Shown: positions 8,409 to 17,793, counted from the first letter of the stretch. The stretch: 42,365 bases of DNA from Bacteroidales bacterium (GCA_016936355.1 JAFGYB010000059.1:1-42365), one strand, 5' to 3'. Made by a program: numbers and translations. The notes: generated from the sequence alone by a model not told the origin.

Positions 8409-9413
8409 TCAGGGTTTGTATCCCGATTCCTGCAACAATTGCTGTGAATCCTTCATTTTTAGTAATTGGGAAAGAGTTGTTTTCGGGTGACGTTGCATGT
8501 ACTTTTTGACCATCTGCCAGCCAAACCATGCCCCCATAGAGGAAGGTGCTGTACGTGGAAAACCATCCGTAAAAGGACCCTGTTGCATCATTTTTTTAAT
8601 GACCATAAAATCGCCCGAGAAAAGCATCTGGTCATTTACCATCACGGCCCAAACTTCTTTTTTGTGCTGCTCCATCCACTGCCATTGTTCGTGTGTATAT
8701 CCCATTTTTAACGAATCTGGCGTTTCGGGTAAAACGGCATCCATGAAATAAAGCATCTTTCCTGCCTGAATCATATTATCCAACAAAGTCTGGGGTTGAA
8801 AAGAATGACTGAAATCGTGTATATAAAGATACTTGGCCACATCCACGGGGATGTACTCAGGTTTCATTAATCGACGGTGGTACAACGGAATATTCAGCTG
8901 TTTATACTGAAGGTAATTTTCACCCAGATAATCATCCAGAGCAATGACCAGTACCGAATCTTTTTTCATGATCGGTTGTTCGAAATACAGGTCCGAAACA
9001 TAGGAATAAACCTGCGGTAATCGATAGTGGGGAAAATAATATTTAATGTAAGAGAATTCGCTGCTCAACGATTTTTGTAACTCGTCCAGGTTTGGGAAAA
9101 CCTCCCTGGTTTTATGATATACATGGATGATCGCTGTGTCGGTTACAAAACCATACAACTGCTGATAGTTGGCTTTGTTGTTGAGATCGGCATCCAGAAA
9201 GAAAGGAAATTGCTTTTTTAACCGCTCAGCACTTACCTTAAAATTGAGTGTATCCAAACTAAAAAGTGCCGTTCCGTATCGCTTGATCTTCACTGAAATT
9301 GCGGGTCGTTTAGACGCCGGAATTCTCAAACTGGTATTTCCACAGGAATACAAAGAAAATACTATAACCACCACTATCAATCCCAAAAATTTAGTACGCA
9401 TCAGTTTTTTCAT
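8409..9413 (-). CDS. gldB: GldB-like lipoprotein
   Basis: Predicted lipoprotein of about 334 residues. I chose ATG at 9413 (MKKLMRTKFLG) because it gives a compact signal with lipobox SLYSC at Cys24; the longer ORF starts at 9467 inside a terminator hairpin. The body resembles GldB, a cell-envelope protein needed for gliding in Flavobacterium: LVIALDDYLGENY, a conserved histidine in YIHDFSHSF, and GAWFGWQMVKKYMQRHP near the end. In Bacteroidota gldB is often near nadE, which is close by here on the other strand; this is from memory. No gldC or other gld gene is in the window, so the function may be envelope-related rather than gliding. Confidence 0.75.
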   Translation of the reverse strand: MKKLMRTKFLGLIVVVIVFSLYSCGNTSLRIPASKRPAISVKIKRYGTALFSLDTLNFKVSAERLKKQFPFFLDADLNNKANYQQLYGFVTDTAIIHVYHKTREVFPNLDELQKSLSSEFSYIKYYFPHYRLPQVYSYVSDLYFEQPIMKKDSVLVIALDDYLGENYLQYKQLNIPLYHRRLMKPEYIPVDVAKYLYIHDFSHSFQPQTLLDNMIQAGKMLYFMDAVLPETPDSLKMGYTHEQWQWMEQHKKEVWAVMVNDQMLFSGDFMVIKKMMQQGPFTDGFPRTAPSSMGAWFGWQMVKKYMQRHPKTTLSQLLKMKDSQQLLQESGYKP

Positions 9414-9432
9414 TAATAATACCCCCGTATTC

Positions 9433-9469
9433 AAAAAAAATGTCAGCACGCCGAAGCATGCTGACATTT
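9433..9469 (-). terminator. Intrinsic terminator after the outer-membrane barrel gene
   Basis: Perfect 11-base arms (9438-9448 and 9459-9469, AAATGTCAGCA and its complement) close a 10-base loop, and on the minus strand the hairpin runs into eight Us (9433-9440). It lies 20 bases past the barrel gene stop and ends about 20 bases before the gldB ATG. Confidence 0.85.
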
Positions 9470-9488
9470 AAATTTTTCATCAAAATAT

Positions 9489-10103
9489 TTAAAAAAGTTT
9501 CCAGCCCAGCGTAACCATAAACACACTGGAACCTGCGTCAACAGTATGGGTCTGACTATTATACGTTACACTTCCGTTTACCAGTTTATCCAACGGACCG
9601 TAGTATTTCACATCCAGTGCAAACATCAAAACATCCACACCGACACCCACCTGATACTGGTAATTAGCATCTTTAAAATTGCTGGCCGTTAAATAATCAC
9701 CGGTTGTACTCACAAGCGTTGACGTACTGATGTCTTTGTTTACTATAAAGTTTGCTGTAGCTCCCCCAAACAGGCGCACTTTAACAACTTTGGCATCTAC
9801 CAGTTTAACACCCAAACTCAACGGCACCTGAATAGATTTAAGATTTGCTGTCTGTTCTGTACCATCTCCAAATTTGAAAACACTACCTTGTGTCAGATAG
9901 TTTAACTCAGGTTGGAGGTAAACTTTTTTTCCAATACGGGCAAACACACCCAAAACCAAATTACTCTTCAAAGCAGATTGAATGTCGTTTTTGTTGTAAG
10001 AAAGAGTTGAAGAGGTATACCCAACTTGCGGACCAATGGTAAACTGTCCGAACATGACGGTTGAAATAAATAAACCAGCCAATAGTAATGTGATTTTCTT
10101 CAT
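9489..10103 (-). CDS. Outer-membrane beta-barrel protein (PorT-like fold)
   Basis: About 204 residues from ATG at 10103 (MKKITLLLAGLFISTVMFGQ), a clean signal peptide cut after FGQ. The ORF extends 7 residues further upstream without adding signal character. The mature protein alternates hydrophobic and polar residues, with glycine/tyrosine-rich strands (FTIGPQVGYTSSTLSYN, VYLQPELNYLTQG, YQYQVGVGVDVLMFALDVKY) and ends in GWKLF, a terminal phenylalanine typical of outer-membrane barrels. It looks like the PorT/OMP_b-brl_2 type with about eight strands. Function is unknown. It is divergent from nadE and closed by a strong terminator. Confidence 0.85.
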   Translation of the reverse strand: MKKITLLLAGLFISTVMFGQFTIGPQVGYTSSTLSYNKNDIQSALKSNLVLGVFARIGKKVYLQPELNYLTQGSVFKFGDGTEQTANLKSIQVPLSLGVKLVDAKVVKVRLFGGATANFIVNKDISTSTLVSTTGDYLTASNFKDANYQYQVGVGVDVLMFALDVKYYGPLDKLVNGSVTYNSQTHTVDAGSSVFMVTLGWKLF

Positions 10104-10196
10104 AACTTTAAATTTTGTTTTCAATATAACACTAAAAGGGCTACAAAAAGTATATACCCAAGTGTAAAAATAAAAAAATAATTATAGCCAAATCGT

Positions 10197-10204
10197 TATT
10201 TTTG
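10197..10204 (+). promoter_or_regulatory. Promoter -7 box for nadE
   Basis: TATTTTTG matches TAnnTTTG and ends 23 bases before the TTG start at 10228. No clear TTTG is present at -33. The position fits a leader of about 15-20 bases and supports the TTG start. Confidence 0.45.
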
Positions 10205-10227
10205 CAAATAATTAAAACAACAACCTT

Positions 10228-11865
10228 TTGAAAATAGCACTGGCACAACTTAATTTCCACATTGGAAATTTTGATCAGAACAAAGAAAAAATACTCAAAG
10301 CCATTGAGCAAAGCAAGGCTTTAGGAGCAGATTTAGTTGTTTTTTCCGAACTGGCCATCACCGGTTATCCTCCCCGTGATTTCCTCGAATTTGATGATTT
10401 TATTGACCAGTCGAAACATGCAGTTGAGGAAATCGCTTCAGTCTGCACGGGGATAAGTGCTATTGTTGGGATGCCCGCAACCAATCCCAATCCCAAAGGA
10501 AAAAGACTGTACAATTCGGCGGCATTTCTGAGCGAGGGTAAGGTTCAGAAAATCATACACAAAACCCTGCTGCCCAATTACGATATTTTTGATGAGTACC
10601 GCTATTTTGAGCCCAACACGGTGTTTGAACTGGTGGAACTGCACGACAGGAAAATAGCCCTGACCATTTGTGAAGACATCTGGAATGTGGAAAAAAATCC
10701 GTTGTATACAGTGAATCCTATGGAAGAGCTGATGAAGCTGAACCCGGACCTTATGATTAACATTGCTGCATCCCCCTTCAATTATGAACAGGCTGAAAGA
10801 AGGTTTCAGGTACTGAATCACAATACAGAAAAATATCACCTGCCTTTGTTTTATGTGAATCATGTTGGTGCTCAAACCGAGTTACTTTTTGACGGCGGGT
10901 CCATGGTGATGAATGCAAAAGGAAAGGTTGTTGATGTGTTGAATTATTTTAAAGAGGACTTGAAGGTCTATGATTTGAAAGATGTAGAACAGTCGAAAGG
11001 GACATCGTCCATTACCAAGGTTTCAAAAAGTGCCCTGATCCATGATGCATTAGTCATGGGGATTAGAAATTATTTCCAGAAACTGGGCTTCTCCAAAGCC
11101 ATTCTGGGGCTTTCCGGGGGTATTGATTCCGCGGTTACTGCAGCACTGGCTGCGGAGGCACTGGGAGCGGAGAATGTATACAATGTTTTGTTGCCTTCAC
11201 CTTTCTCAACAGAGCATTCGCTGAAAGACGCCAAAGAACTGGTTCAAAACCTGAAAATGCCTTCGGATGTTATTTCTATTTCCGATGCGTTTGAAAGTTT
11301 CAATGAAACCTTACACCCTTTTTTTAAAGGCCTTCTCTTCGATGTGACTGAAGAAAATATCCAGGCCCGAATCCGAGGTGTTATTTTGATGGCACTTTCC
11401 AATAAATTTGGTTATATTTTACTAAATACCAGCAACAAAAGTGAGGCCGCTGTCGGATACGGCACCTTGTATGGCGATATGAACGGAGGACTCTCCGTAT
11501 TGGGAGATGTGTATAAAACAGATGTTTTTGAGTTAGCCAGATATATCAACAGAAACAAAGAAATTATTCCGGAAAACATCATCACCAAACCACCTTCCGC
11601 TGAACTACGTCCCGATCAGAAAGACTCGGATTCACTGCCTGAATACGACATACTGGACCGGATTCTTTATCTGTACATTGAAAAAAGAAAAGGGCCGGCT
11701 GAGATCATTGCCGAAGGCTACGACCAGCAGCTTGTCAACCGAATTCTTAAGCTGGTAAACATCAACGAATACAAAAGATATCAAACCCCTCCGATTCTCA
11801 GGGTTTCGGATAAAGCATTCGGTATGGGACGAAGGATGCCCATTGTAGCCAAATACCTGTCCTGA
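10228..11865 (+). CDS. nadE: Glutamine-dependent NAD+ synthetase
   Basis: Makes NAD+ from deamido-NAD+ with ammonia from glutamine. The 545 residues have two domains. The first is a nitrilase-type glutaminase (1 to about 260) with catalytic Glu in VVFSELAITGYPPRD, Lys in HKTLLPNYD and Cys148 in LTICEDIWN. The second is a synthetase with PP-loop LGLSGGIDSAVTAAL near residue 295. The start is a TTG: translation from it gives MKIALAQLNFHIGNFD, exactly where the nitrilase fold begins. It meets the methyltransferase gene tail to tail with no base between the stop codons and no terminator hairpin. Confidence 0.95.
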   Translation: MKIALAQLNFHIGNFDQNKEKILKAIEQSKALGADLVVFSELAITGYPPRDFLEFDDFIDQSKHAVEEIASVCTGISAIVGMPATNPNPKGKRLYNSAAFLSEGKVQKIIHKTLLPNYDIFDEYRYFEPNTVFELVELHDRKIALTICEDIWNVEKNPLYTVNPMEELMKLNPDLMINIAASPFNYEQAERRFQVLNHNTEKYHLPLFYVNHVGAQTELLFDGGSMVMNAKGKVVDVLNYFKEDLKVYDLKDVEQSKGTSSITKVSKSALIHDALVMGIRNYFQKLGFSKAILGLSGGIDSAVTAALAAEALGAENVYNVLLPSPFSTEHSLKDAKELVQNLKMPSDVISISDAFESFNETLHPFFKGLLFDVTEENIQARIRGVILMALSNKFGYILLNTSNKSEAAVGYGTLYGDMNGGLSVLGDVYKTDVFELARYINRNKEIIPENIITKPPSAELRPDQKDSDSLPEYDILDRILYLYIEKRKGPAEIIAEGYDQQLVNRILKLVNINEYKRYQTPPILRVSDKAFGMGRRMPIVAKYLS

Positions 11866-12663
11866 TCAGTACCTGATGACAAAATCCTGCTTGGGCATTC
11901 CTTTGCGGAAAAATACAATCCCCATCCAAAACAGATCAATCGAAACGATGACCCGCGGATCTTTTTTAATGGTTTTCCAGGCTTTTTCCATTCCCGGGGA
12001 CCAGTGAATATCATCAAAAACAAAATAGCTGTTCTCATTGGCTTTCTCCACACATTGATTGAAGTATTCCACGGTGGGTTCAAACCGATGGTTGCCGTCA
12101 AAAAAAACCATGTCCAGTGTGTCCAGATTCTCCAGTACCTTAGGTAAGGTAACTTCAAAATCACCAATTCTGATGTCGGTATTTTTTACTTGTAATTTAC
12201 TAAGTGTATTGGAAGCTACATCCGCTAAGCTGGCACACCCTTCCATCGTGATCATCGTAGCATCAGGGACCGGTAATTTAAGGTATGCAGCACTGATTCC
12301 GGCTGCCGTACCAAACTCAAGAATTGTTTTGGGTTTAAAATATTGGTTCAGCCGATACAGTGCACGCCCCTGCGCTTTTTTCAAGGTACGTTTTGTTACC
12401 AACGGCCCCAGTTTTTCAAAAGTGGAAAGATACTGTTTGTTGCCTGACCTTTCTCCAAAATCCACCGTCTCTATGACCGTTCGGCTTCTGCTCAGACTTT
12501 TCCTGTATTTTTCAATGAAGGAAAAATCAGAATGTTTTGATTTATCTTTTAAAACCTTTTCGATTAATTCAAAAACAAAAGGAGAATGTATCTTAAACCT
12601 GCTGTAGGATTTGATACCATAAACTATGCGACTTTTTATTTGCCAGGCAACATAACTGTTCAT
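11866..12663 (-). CDS. Class I SAM-dependent methyltransferase, substrate unknown
   Basis: A 265-residue protein with a SAM-binding Rossmann domain. Motif I is TILEFGTAAGISAAYL (about 114-129), an acidic strand end follows at MITMEGCASL, and LDMVFFDGNHRFEPTVEYF resembles the catechol-O-methyltransferase-like group (methyltransferase family 24). The first 100 residues are helical and basic, with YSRFKIHSPFVFELIEK. I know similar proteins as uncharacterised in Bacteroidota. It stands alone on the minus strand between dnaK and nadE; the dnaK terminator lies about 100 bases upstream, so it should have its own promoter. Confidence 0.8.
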   Translation of the reverse strand: MNSYVAWQIKSRIVYGIKSYSRFKIHSPFVFELIEKVLKDKSKHSDFSFIEKYRKSLSRSRTVIETVDFGERSGNKQYLSTFEKLGPLVTKRTLKKAQGRALYRLNQYFKPKTILEFGTAAGISAAYLKLPVPDATMITMEGCASLADVASNTLSKLQVKNTDIRIGDFEVTLPKVLENLDTLDMVFFDGNHRFEPTVEYFNQCVEKANENSYFVFDDIHWSPGMEKAWKTIKKDPRVIVSIDLFWMGIVFFRKGMPKQDFVIRY

Positions 12664-12760
12664 TTTACTCCTCTTTTTCCTTTTTGGGTCGTTACAGAAC
12701 TTATTTTCCGTACAAAAATAACTCCATTATTTGAAAGATCGCCTCTCATTTTATAAAAGT

Positions 12761-12795
12761 AAAAAAGGACATTCCGATGTGGAATGTCCTTTTTT
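12761..12795. terminator. dnaK terminator (perfect 15-base hairpin)
   Basis: Arms 12761-12775 (AAAAAAGGACATTCC) and 12781-12795 are exact complements around a five-base loop. Reading the minus strand, it begins 17 bases after the dnaK stop and ends in six Us. It is symmetrical, so it can also stop plus-strand transcription. Confidence 0.92.
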
Positions 12796-12811
12796 GTTAT
12801 GAGGAAGTTAT

Positions 12812-14725
12812 TTATTTATCGTCTACTTCTTCAAAATCAACATCTGTAACTTCATCGTCACCGCCTTTTGGATTGTTTCCGGCGGCTCCGCCGTCATTGG
12901 GAGGAGTTTGTGGACCTGCATCCTGGGCTCCTTTGTACATGTCTTCACTGGCCTTTTGCCAGGAGGCATTCAGTTTTTCCATGGCGGCATCAATGGCAGC
13001 AATGTCCTGTGCTTTGTGAGCATTTCTCAAAGCTTCCAAACCACTTTCAATTTCCGATTTTTTATCGGCGGGCAGTTTGTCACCGTATTCTTTCAGCTGT
13101 TTTTCGGTTTGGAAAATCAGACCGTCAGCAGCATTCAGCTTGTCCACTTTTTCGCGGGCTGTTTTGTCGGCTTCAGCATTGGCTTCGGCTTCGGCCTTCA
13201 TTTTCTTGATTTCTTCTTCGGATAATCCTGAAGAAGCTTCAATGCGAATGCTCTGTGATTTGCCGGTGGCTTTATCTTTTGCTGAAACGTTCAAAATACC
13301 GTTGCTGTCAATATCAAAAGTTACTTCAATTTGCGGAACACCACGGGGGGCAGGTGGAATACCATCGAGGTGGAACCTTCCGATACTCTTGTTTTGATTG
13401 GCCATCGGACGTTCGCCCTGCAACACATGAATTTCAACTGAAGGCTGATTATCGGCAGCTGTTGAGAAGGTTTCTGATTTTTTGGTCGGAATGGTGGTGT
13501 TTGATTCAATCAACTTGGTCATTACACCTCCCAGGGTTTCAATACCCAATGAAAGCGGAGTAACATCCAGCAACAACACATCTTTCACCTCACCGGTCAA
13601 AACACCACCCTGAATAGCAGCACCTACGGCCACCACTTCGTCGGGGTTCACTCCTTTGGAAGGTTCTTTACCAAAGAAATCTTTCACTACCTGCTGAATA
13701 GCTGGAATACGGGTCGAACCTCCTACCAAAATCACTTCATCAATATCTGAAGCCTGCAAACCAGCATCGCTTAATGCTTTTTTACACGGTTCAATAGTGG
13801 CTTTAACCAGGTGGTCTACCAACTGTTCAAATTTGGCTTTTGAAAGTTTACGAACCAGGTGCTTCGGCACTCCGTCCACCGGCATAATATAGGGCAGGTT
13901 GATTTCTGTTTCGTTGGAACTGGAAAGTTCGATCTTGGCTTTTTCGGCGGCTTCTTTCAATCGCTGCAATGCCATGGGATCTTTTCTCAGGTCCAGCCCT
14001 TCATCATTCTGAAATTCTTCGGCCAGCCAGTTGATGATCACTTCATCAAAGTCGTCACCACCCAAGTGGGTATTTCCGTTGGTTGATTTTACTTCAAACA
14101 CTCCGTCACCCAGTTCAAGGATGGAAATATCAAAAGTACCGCCACCCAAATCAAACACGGCAACGGTTTCATCTTGTTTCTTTTTGTCAAGCCCGTAAGC
14201 CAACGAGGCAGCGGTAGGCTCATTGATGATCCGACGTACTTTCAGTCCAGCAATTTCACCGGCTTCTTTGGTAGCCTGACGCTGGGCATCGTTAAAGTAA
14301 GCCGGCACCGTAATTACAGCTTCGGTTACACTTTGTCCCAGGTAATCTTCAGCGGTTTTTTTCATTTTCTGAAGGACCATAGCCGAAATTTCCTGAGGAG
14401 TATACATCCGGTCATCCACCTTAACACGGGGTGTATTGTTATCCCCTTTGACTACCTGATAAGGCATCCTCTTGATCTCTTTCGTCACATCTTCATACGA
14501 GTTCCCCATAAAACGCTTAATAGAAAAAATGGTTTTGGTGGGGTTGGTGATGGCCTGACGTTTGGCAGGATCACCAATTTTGCGCTCGCCATTTTCGGTG
14601 AATGCAACAATAGACGGTGTAGTACGACGACCTTCGCTGTTGGGAATGACCACCGGTTCGTTACCTTCCATTACGGCAACACATGAATTGGTGGTTCCCA
14701 GGTCGATTCCAATTATTTTTCCCAT
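12812..14725 (-). CDS. dnaK: Chaperone protein DnaK (Hsp70)
   Basis: Hsp70 chaperone of 637 residues, the standard length. The ATPase domain begins [16 protein letters not shown] and carries [30 protein letters not shown] and [13 protein letters not shown]. The linker is [15 protein letters not shown], followed by the substrate-binding domain and helical lid. The C-terminus ends in [13 protein letters not shown], the conserved co-chaperone-binding tail. dnaJ and grpE are not adjacent. The start is preceded by a canonical Shine-Dalgarno, rare in this phylum and in this window. No CIRCE operator is seen upstream. A strong terminator follows the gene. Confidence 0.99.
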   Translation of the reverse strand: MGKIIGIDLGTTNSCVAVMEGNEPVVIPNSEGRRTTPSIVAFTENGERKIGDPAKRQAITNPTKTIFSIKRFMGNSYEDVTKEIKRMPYQVVKGDNNTPRVKVDDRMYTPQEISAMVLQKMKKTAEDYLGQSVTEAVITVPAYFNDAQRQATKEAGEIAGLKVRRIINEPTAASLAYGLDKKKQDETVAVFDLGGGTFDISILELGDGVFEVKSTNGNTHLGGDDFDEVIINWLAEEFQNDEGLDLRKDPMALQRLKEAAEKAKIELSSSNETEINLPYIMPVDGVPKHLVRKLSKAKFEQLVDHLVKATIEPCKKALSDAGLQASDIDEVILVGGSTRIPAIQQVVKDFFGKEPSKGVNPDEVVAVGAAIQGGVLTGEVKDVLLLDVTPLSLGIETLGGVMTKLIESNTTIPTKKSETFSTAADNQPSVEIHVLQGERPMANQNKSIGRFHLDGIPPAPRGVPQIEVTFDIDSNGILNVSAKDKATGKSQSIRIEASSGLSEEEIKKMKAEAEANAEADKTAREKVDKLNAADGLIFQTEKQLKEYGDKLPADKKSEIESGLEALRNAHKAQDIAAIDAAMEKLNASWQKASEDMYKGAQDAGPQTPPNDGGAAGNNPKGGDDEVTDVDFEEVDDK

Positions 14726-14733
14726 TTAATTTT

Positions 14734-14740
14734 CCTCCTT
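14734..14740 (-). promoter_or_regulatory. Canonical Shine-Dalgarno of dnaK
   Basis: The minus strand reads AAGGAGG followed by 8 bases and the dnaK ATG at 14725, a textbook Shine-Dalgarno with ideal spacing. Other genes in the window lack one, as expected for Bacteroidota, so this site is exceptional and fixes the dnaK start. Confidence 0.8.
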
Positions 14741-15043
14741 TTAAATTATTTTTGTTTTCTTGATTTCAATTTTTTTAGTGCTACCTCATCAGGTCAAGGA
14801 TTATGCCAAAAAAAAATTACCCCTCCGTTTTTTCTGACACAAAAAAAGATATTCGGTTTTAAACAAAGAAAAATATATTTATTTTATTGATTTTCTGTGT
14901 TTTAACTTGTTTACAATTAGGATTGCAGGGTCCGTTATGCTAAAAAATACAATGCTGCCAAAACGACAGAACGGCAGAAATCAGCCTGATTCTTACTGTG
15001 AAATCATCCCGACGAGAAAAACAAAACCACTCAACAGAATCCA

Positions 15044-15051
15044 TATCTTTG
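15044..15051 (+). promoter_or_regulatory. Promoter -7 box for the lptF/G cluster
   Basis: TATCTTTG matches TAnnTTTG and ends 19 bases before the ATG at 15071. No TTTG lies at the expected -33 position. It would drive the permease and the two glycosyltransferases behind it. Confidence 0.48.
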
Positions 15052-15070
15052 CAAAAATTTACACCGGCGA

Positions 15071-16576
15071 ATGAAGAAGCTACATCTATACATGTTGAAG
15101 TCGTACATAGGACCTTTTGTGCTGACTTTCTTCATCACTATTTTCATTCTTTTGATGCAGTTTCTTTGGACATACGTAGACGATCTTGTTGGGAAAGGAC
15201 TGGAATGGTATGTGATTCTCCGTTTGCTGTTTTATGCCTCTGCCACTTTTGTTCCGCTGGCGCTTCCGCTGGCTGTTTTGCTCTCCTCGCTGATGACCTT
15301 TGGCAACCTGGGCGAACATTATGAACTGGTAGCTTTAAAAAGTGTGGGTATCTCACTGCAAAAAGCCATGCGTCCGTTGACTGTGCTGGCTGTCTTGATC
15401 AGTTTGGGGGCTTTTCTGTTTGCCAATTATGTGTATCCGGTGGCCAACCTCAAATTTGGTTCTCTTCTGTATGATGTACGACAAAAAAAGCTGGCGTTTA
15501 ATCTGGACGAAGGTGTTTTTGACAACAATTTGAACGGCTATGTAATCCGTGCGGGTCGTAAGTCAAGTGACAACAATATCATTTACGACATTATGATTTA
15601 TGACCACACCAACAACCGGGGCGATACCCAGGTCACTGTGGCAAAAAAAGCGATCATCGGATTAACACCCAATCAACAAAAAGCCATTTTCACCTTATAC
15701 GACGGCTATTCTTATCACAATATTGACAACGAAAGGGATTACCGCAAAAAAAGGCCTTTTGAATTCATGAAGTTCAAGAAAGAAGTCTTATCCATCGATC
15801 TTTCACAATTGGCCTTTCAACGAACCAACGAAGACCTCTTTAAGAGCAATTACACCATGCTGAACGTCCGTCAGTTGAATCATGCTATTGATTCGCTCAG
15901 CGGCCAGCTGGTGAGGAGAGAAAAAGATTTCAGAAAAAACAGCATTCGCAACTATGGTTCGCTGGCGGTAATGGACACGTCGAAAAGCATACCCCAACCG
16001 GTTCAAAAAGCAATCGTTGAGAAGAAAGACACAGCAAAAATCGCTGCTGTATATCCGTTGTTGAAGAATTTTGATATTTCTATAAAACATGTACTTTTAG
16101 ACCAGGCACAAGGCAAGGCCCGGGTGGCCAGAGATAATTATCTGTTTCACACCACCAAATACATAGAACCCCGCGAGAAATTAATCATTATGCATGAGAT
16201 CGTTTGGCACCAGAAATTTAAATTATCGCTGGCCTGTTTGATCTTTTTCTTTATAGGTGCGCCGCTGGGTGCCATTATTCGCAAAGGCGGGCTGGGATTG
16301 CCGGTGGTTATTTCCGTATTGTTTTTTGTGATTTATCACGTTATTTCTGTGATCGGAGAAAAATCTGCCCGTACTGAGGACATGAATTTGATCCTGGGCA
16401 TGTGGCTTTCCACACTGGTGATTCTGCCGCTGGGGCTGTTTCTTACCTACAAGGCCACAACGGACGCTCAATTGATGGACACCGAAAGCTGGAAGAAGTT
16501 TTTTGAAACCAACCGTTTCACAAAAAAAATCGTGCGTCTGATTGAAACCTGGAAGCTGAAACTCAACAACAACTAA
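15071..16576 (+). CDS. LptF/LptG family permease
   Basis: Inner-membrane permease of 501 residues in the YjgP/YjgQ family, which works with the LptB ATPase to extract lipopolysaccharide from the inner membrane. It starts MKKLHLYMLKSYIGPFVLTF, the usual first helix, has three N-terminal membrane segments, a soluble periplasmic domain (about 120-370), and three C-terminal segments (including LACLIFFFIGAPLGAIIRKG, the characteristic fifth helix). Whether it is the LptF or LptG partner cannot be told. It is longer than the roughly 360-residue E. coli proteins because of a larger periplasmic region. A glycosyltransferase follows after 2 bases. Confidence 0.9.
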   Translation: MKKLHLYMLKSYIGPFVLTFFITIFILLMQFLWTYVDDLVGKGLEWYVILRLLFYASATFVPLALPLAVLLSSLMTFGNLGEHYELVALKSVGISLQKAMRPLTVLAVLISLGAFLFANYVYPVANLKFGSLLYDVRQKKLAFNLDEGVFDNNLNGYVIRAGRKSSDNNIIYDIMIYDHTNNRGDTQVTVAKKAIIGLTPNQQKAIFTLYDGYSYHNIDNERDYRKKRPFEFMKFKKEVLSIDLSQLAFQRTNEDLFKSNYTMLNVRQLNHAIDSLSGQLVRREKDFRKNSIRNYGSLAVMDTSKSIPQPVQKAIVEKKDTAKIAAVYPLLKNFDISIKHVLLDQAQGKARVARDNYLFHTTKYIEPREKLIIMHEIVWHQKFKLSLACLIFFFIGAPLGAIIRKGGLGLPVVISVLFFVIYHVISVIGEKSARTEDMNLILGMWLSTLVILPLGLFLTYKATTDAQLMDTESWKKFFETNRFTKKIVRLIETWKLKLNNN

Positions 16577-16578
16577 CA

Positions 16579-17763
16579 GTGAATATACTTTTCCTGTGCA
16601 ACAAATCACCCTGGCCACCCAAAGAAGGCGGATCCATGGCTATGAATCAGCTTATCGAAGGACTGGCAAACCAGGGACACAGAATAAAAGTACTGGCTGT
16701 CAATTCCGAAAAATTTTTCGTTAAACAGGAACAGGTTCCAAAAGAGTATTTAAAGAAAACTGATATTGAATGGATTGATGTGGATCTTTCGTTCAAACCA
16801 CTTTCTGCTTTTCTGAACTTGTTTTCCAAAAAATCATACCACGTATCGCGTTTTGTTTCTTCCCAATTTCAAAACCGGCTAACCGAGGTTTTAAAGCAGG
16901 AATCATTCGATGTGATCCAGCTGGAAACCCTGTTTATGACCCCCTACATTTCGCTGATCAGGAAAAATTGCACCGCCAAGATTGTCCTGCGAACACACAA
17001 TATTGAACACCTTATCTGGCAAAGAATCTACAAACAAAGTCGGAATCCATTTAAAAAATTCTATCTACGTCATTTGTTCAGCACATTGAGAAACTACGAA
17101 TTGAACGTCATCTATCAACCCGACGGACTGATTCCCATCACGGAAAAAGACGCTGTTTTTTTTAAACGTCACACCCACAAACCGGTTCAGACAATTCCTT
17201 TCGGAATGTCCGTATCCGACAAAAACCCGGAAAATTCTGAAAATGCATTGTACCACATCGGTGCCATGAACTGGATCCCCAACGTAGAAGGAATTCGCTG
17301 GTTTCTGAACAAAGTATGGCCTATTTTAACCAAACAACATCCTGACCTGAGATTATATCTGGCTGGAAGGGAAATGCCTGAATGGATGATCCGCCTAAAA
17401 CAAAACAATGTTAAGATTGTTGGAGAAGTGGAGGACGCTGCCGCTTTTGTTCAGTCCAAAAGCATTGGCATTGCCCCTTTGTTCTCAGGAAGCGGTATCC
17501 GTATTAAGATCATTGAAAGCATGAGGCTGGGAAAAGCAGTGGTTTCCACCACCATCGGTGCCGAAGGAATCGACGTTCAAAACGGAAAAAATATCCTGCT
17601 TGCCGATACACCCAAAGATTTTGCCCAAGCCATCTCGTACTTATATACCCATACTGAAGAAGCGGCAAAAATGGGTAAGTCGGCTCAAGAACATATAAAG
17701 GAAAACCACAATCCTGATGAAATAATTAAACAACTTACTGGTTTTTATCGCCAAATTTTATGA
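16579..17763 (+). CDS. Glycosyltransferase, GT4/GT-B type (first of two)
   Basis: A 394-residue GT-B glycosyltransferase starting at a GTG two bases after the lptF/G stop. The N-terminal half begins NILFLCNKSPWPPKEGGSMA, a typical acceptor-domain loop. The C-terminal half carries the nucleotide-sugar site IAPLFSGSGIRIKIIESMRL then GKAVVSTTIGAEGI, the E-x7-type motif of family GT4. No membrane segment is obvious, so it is probably a peripheral cytoplasmic enzyme. Neighbours (LPS permease, second GT4, O-antigen ligase-like protein) point to a surface glycan. The sugar and acceptor cannot be read from sequence. Confidence 0.86.
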   Translation: MNILFLCNKSPWPPKEGGSMAMNQLIEGLANQGHRIKVLAVNSEKFFVKQEQVPKEYLKKTDIEWIDVDLSFKPLSAFLNLFSKKSYHVSRFVSSQFQNRLTEVLKQESFDVIQLETLFMTPYISLIRKNCTAKIVLRTHNIEHLIWQRIYKQSRNPFKKFYLRHLFSTLRNYELNVIYQPDGLIPITEKDAVFFKRHTHKPVQTIPFGMSVSDKNPENSENALYHIGAMNWIPNVEGIRWFLNKVWPILTKQHPDLRLYLAGREMPEWMIRLKQNNVKIVGEVEDAAAFVQSKSIGIAPLFSGSGIRIKIIESMRLGKAVVSTTIGAEGIDVQNGKNILLADTPKDFAQAISYLYTHTEEAAKMGKSAQEHIKENHNPDEIIKQLTGFYRQIL

Positions 17764-17793
17764 CTTTTGTTAGGGCAGTAAAGAACCGGTATT

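Larger units (their letters stand above)
14726..15070. other. Divergent promoter region between dnaK and lptF/G
   Basis: These 345 bases separate two divergent genes and hold no convincing ORF or structured RNA. They are very A/T-rich, with long A and T runs around 14810-14890. On the dnaK side is the Shine-Dalgarno (14734-14740); on the lptF/G side a TAnnTTTG box (15044-15051). I found no CIRCE-type inverted repeat and no clear dnaK -7 box. Confidence 0.6.

Noticed and set aside
9413..9467. Longer gldB start at 9467
   Set aside because: The extra codons lie in the terminator hairpin of the preceding gene and would bury the lipoprotein signal peptide.
14726..14830. Possible CIRCE heat-shock operator ahead of dnaK
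   Set aside because: A short TAGTGCTA-like stretch is present near 14776, but the two nine-base arms with nine-base spacer of CIRCE are not.
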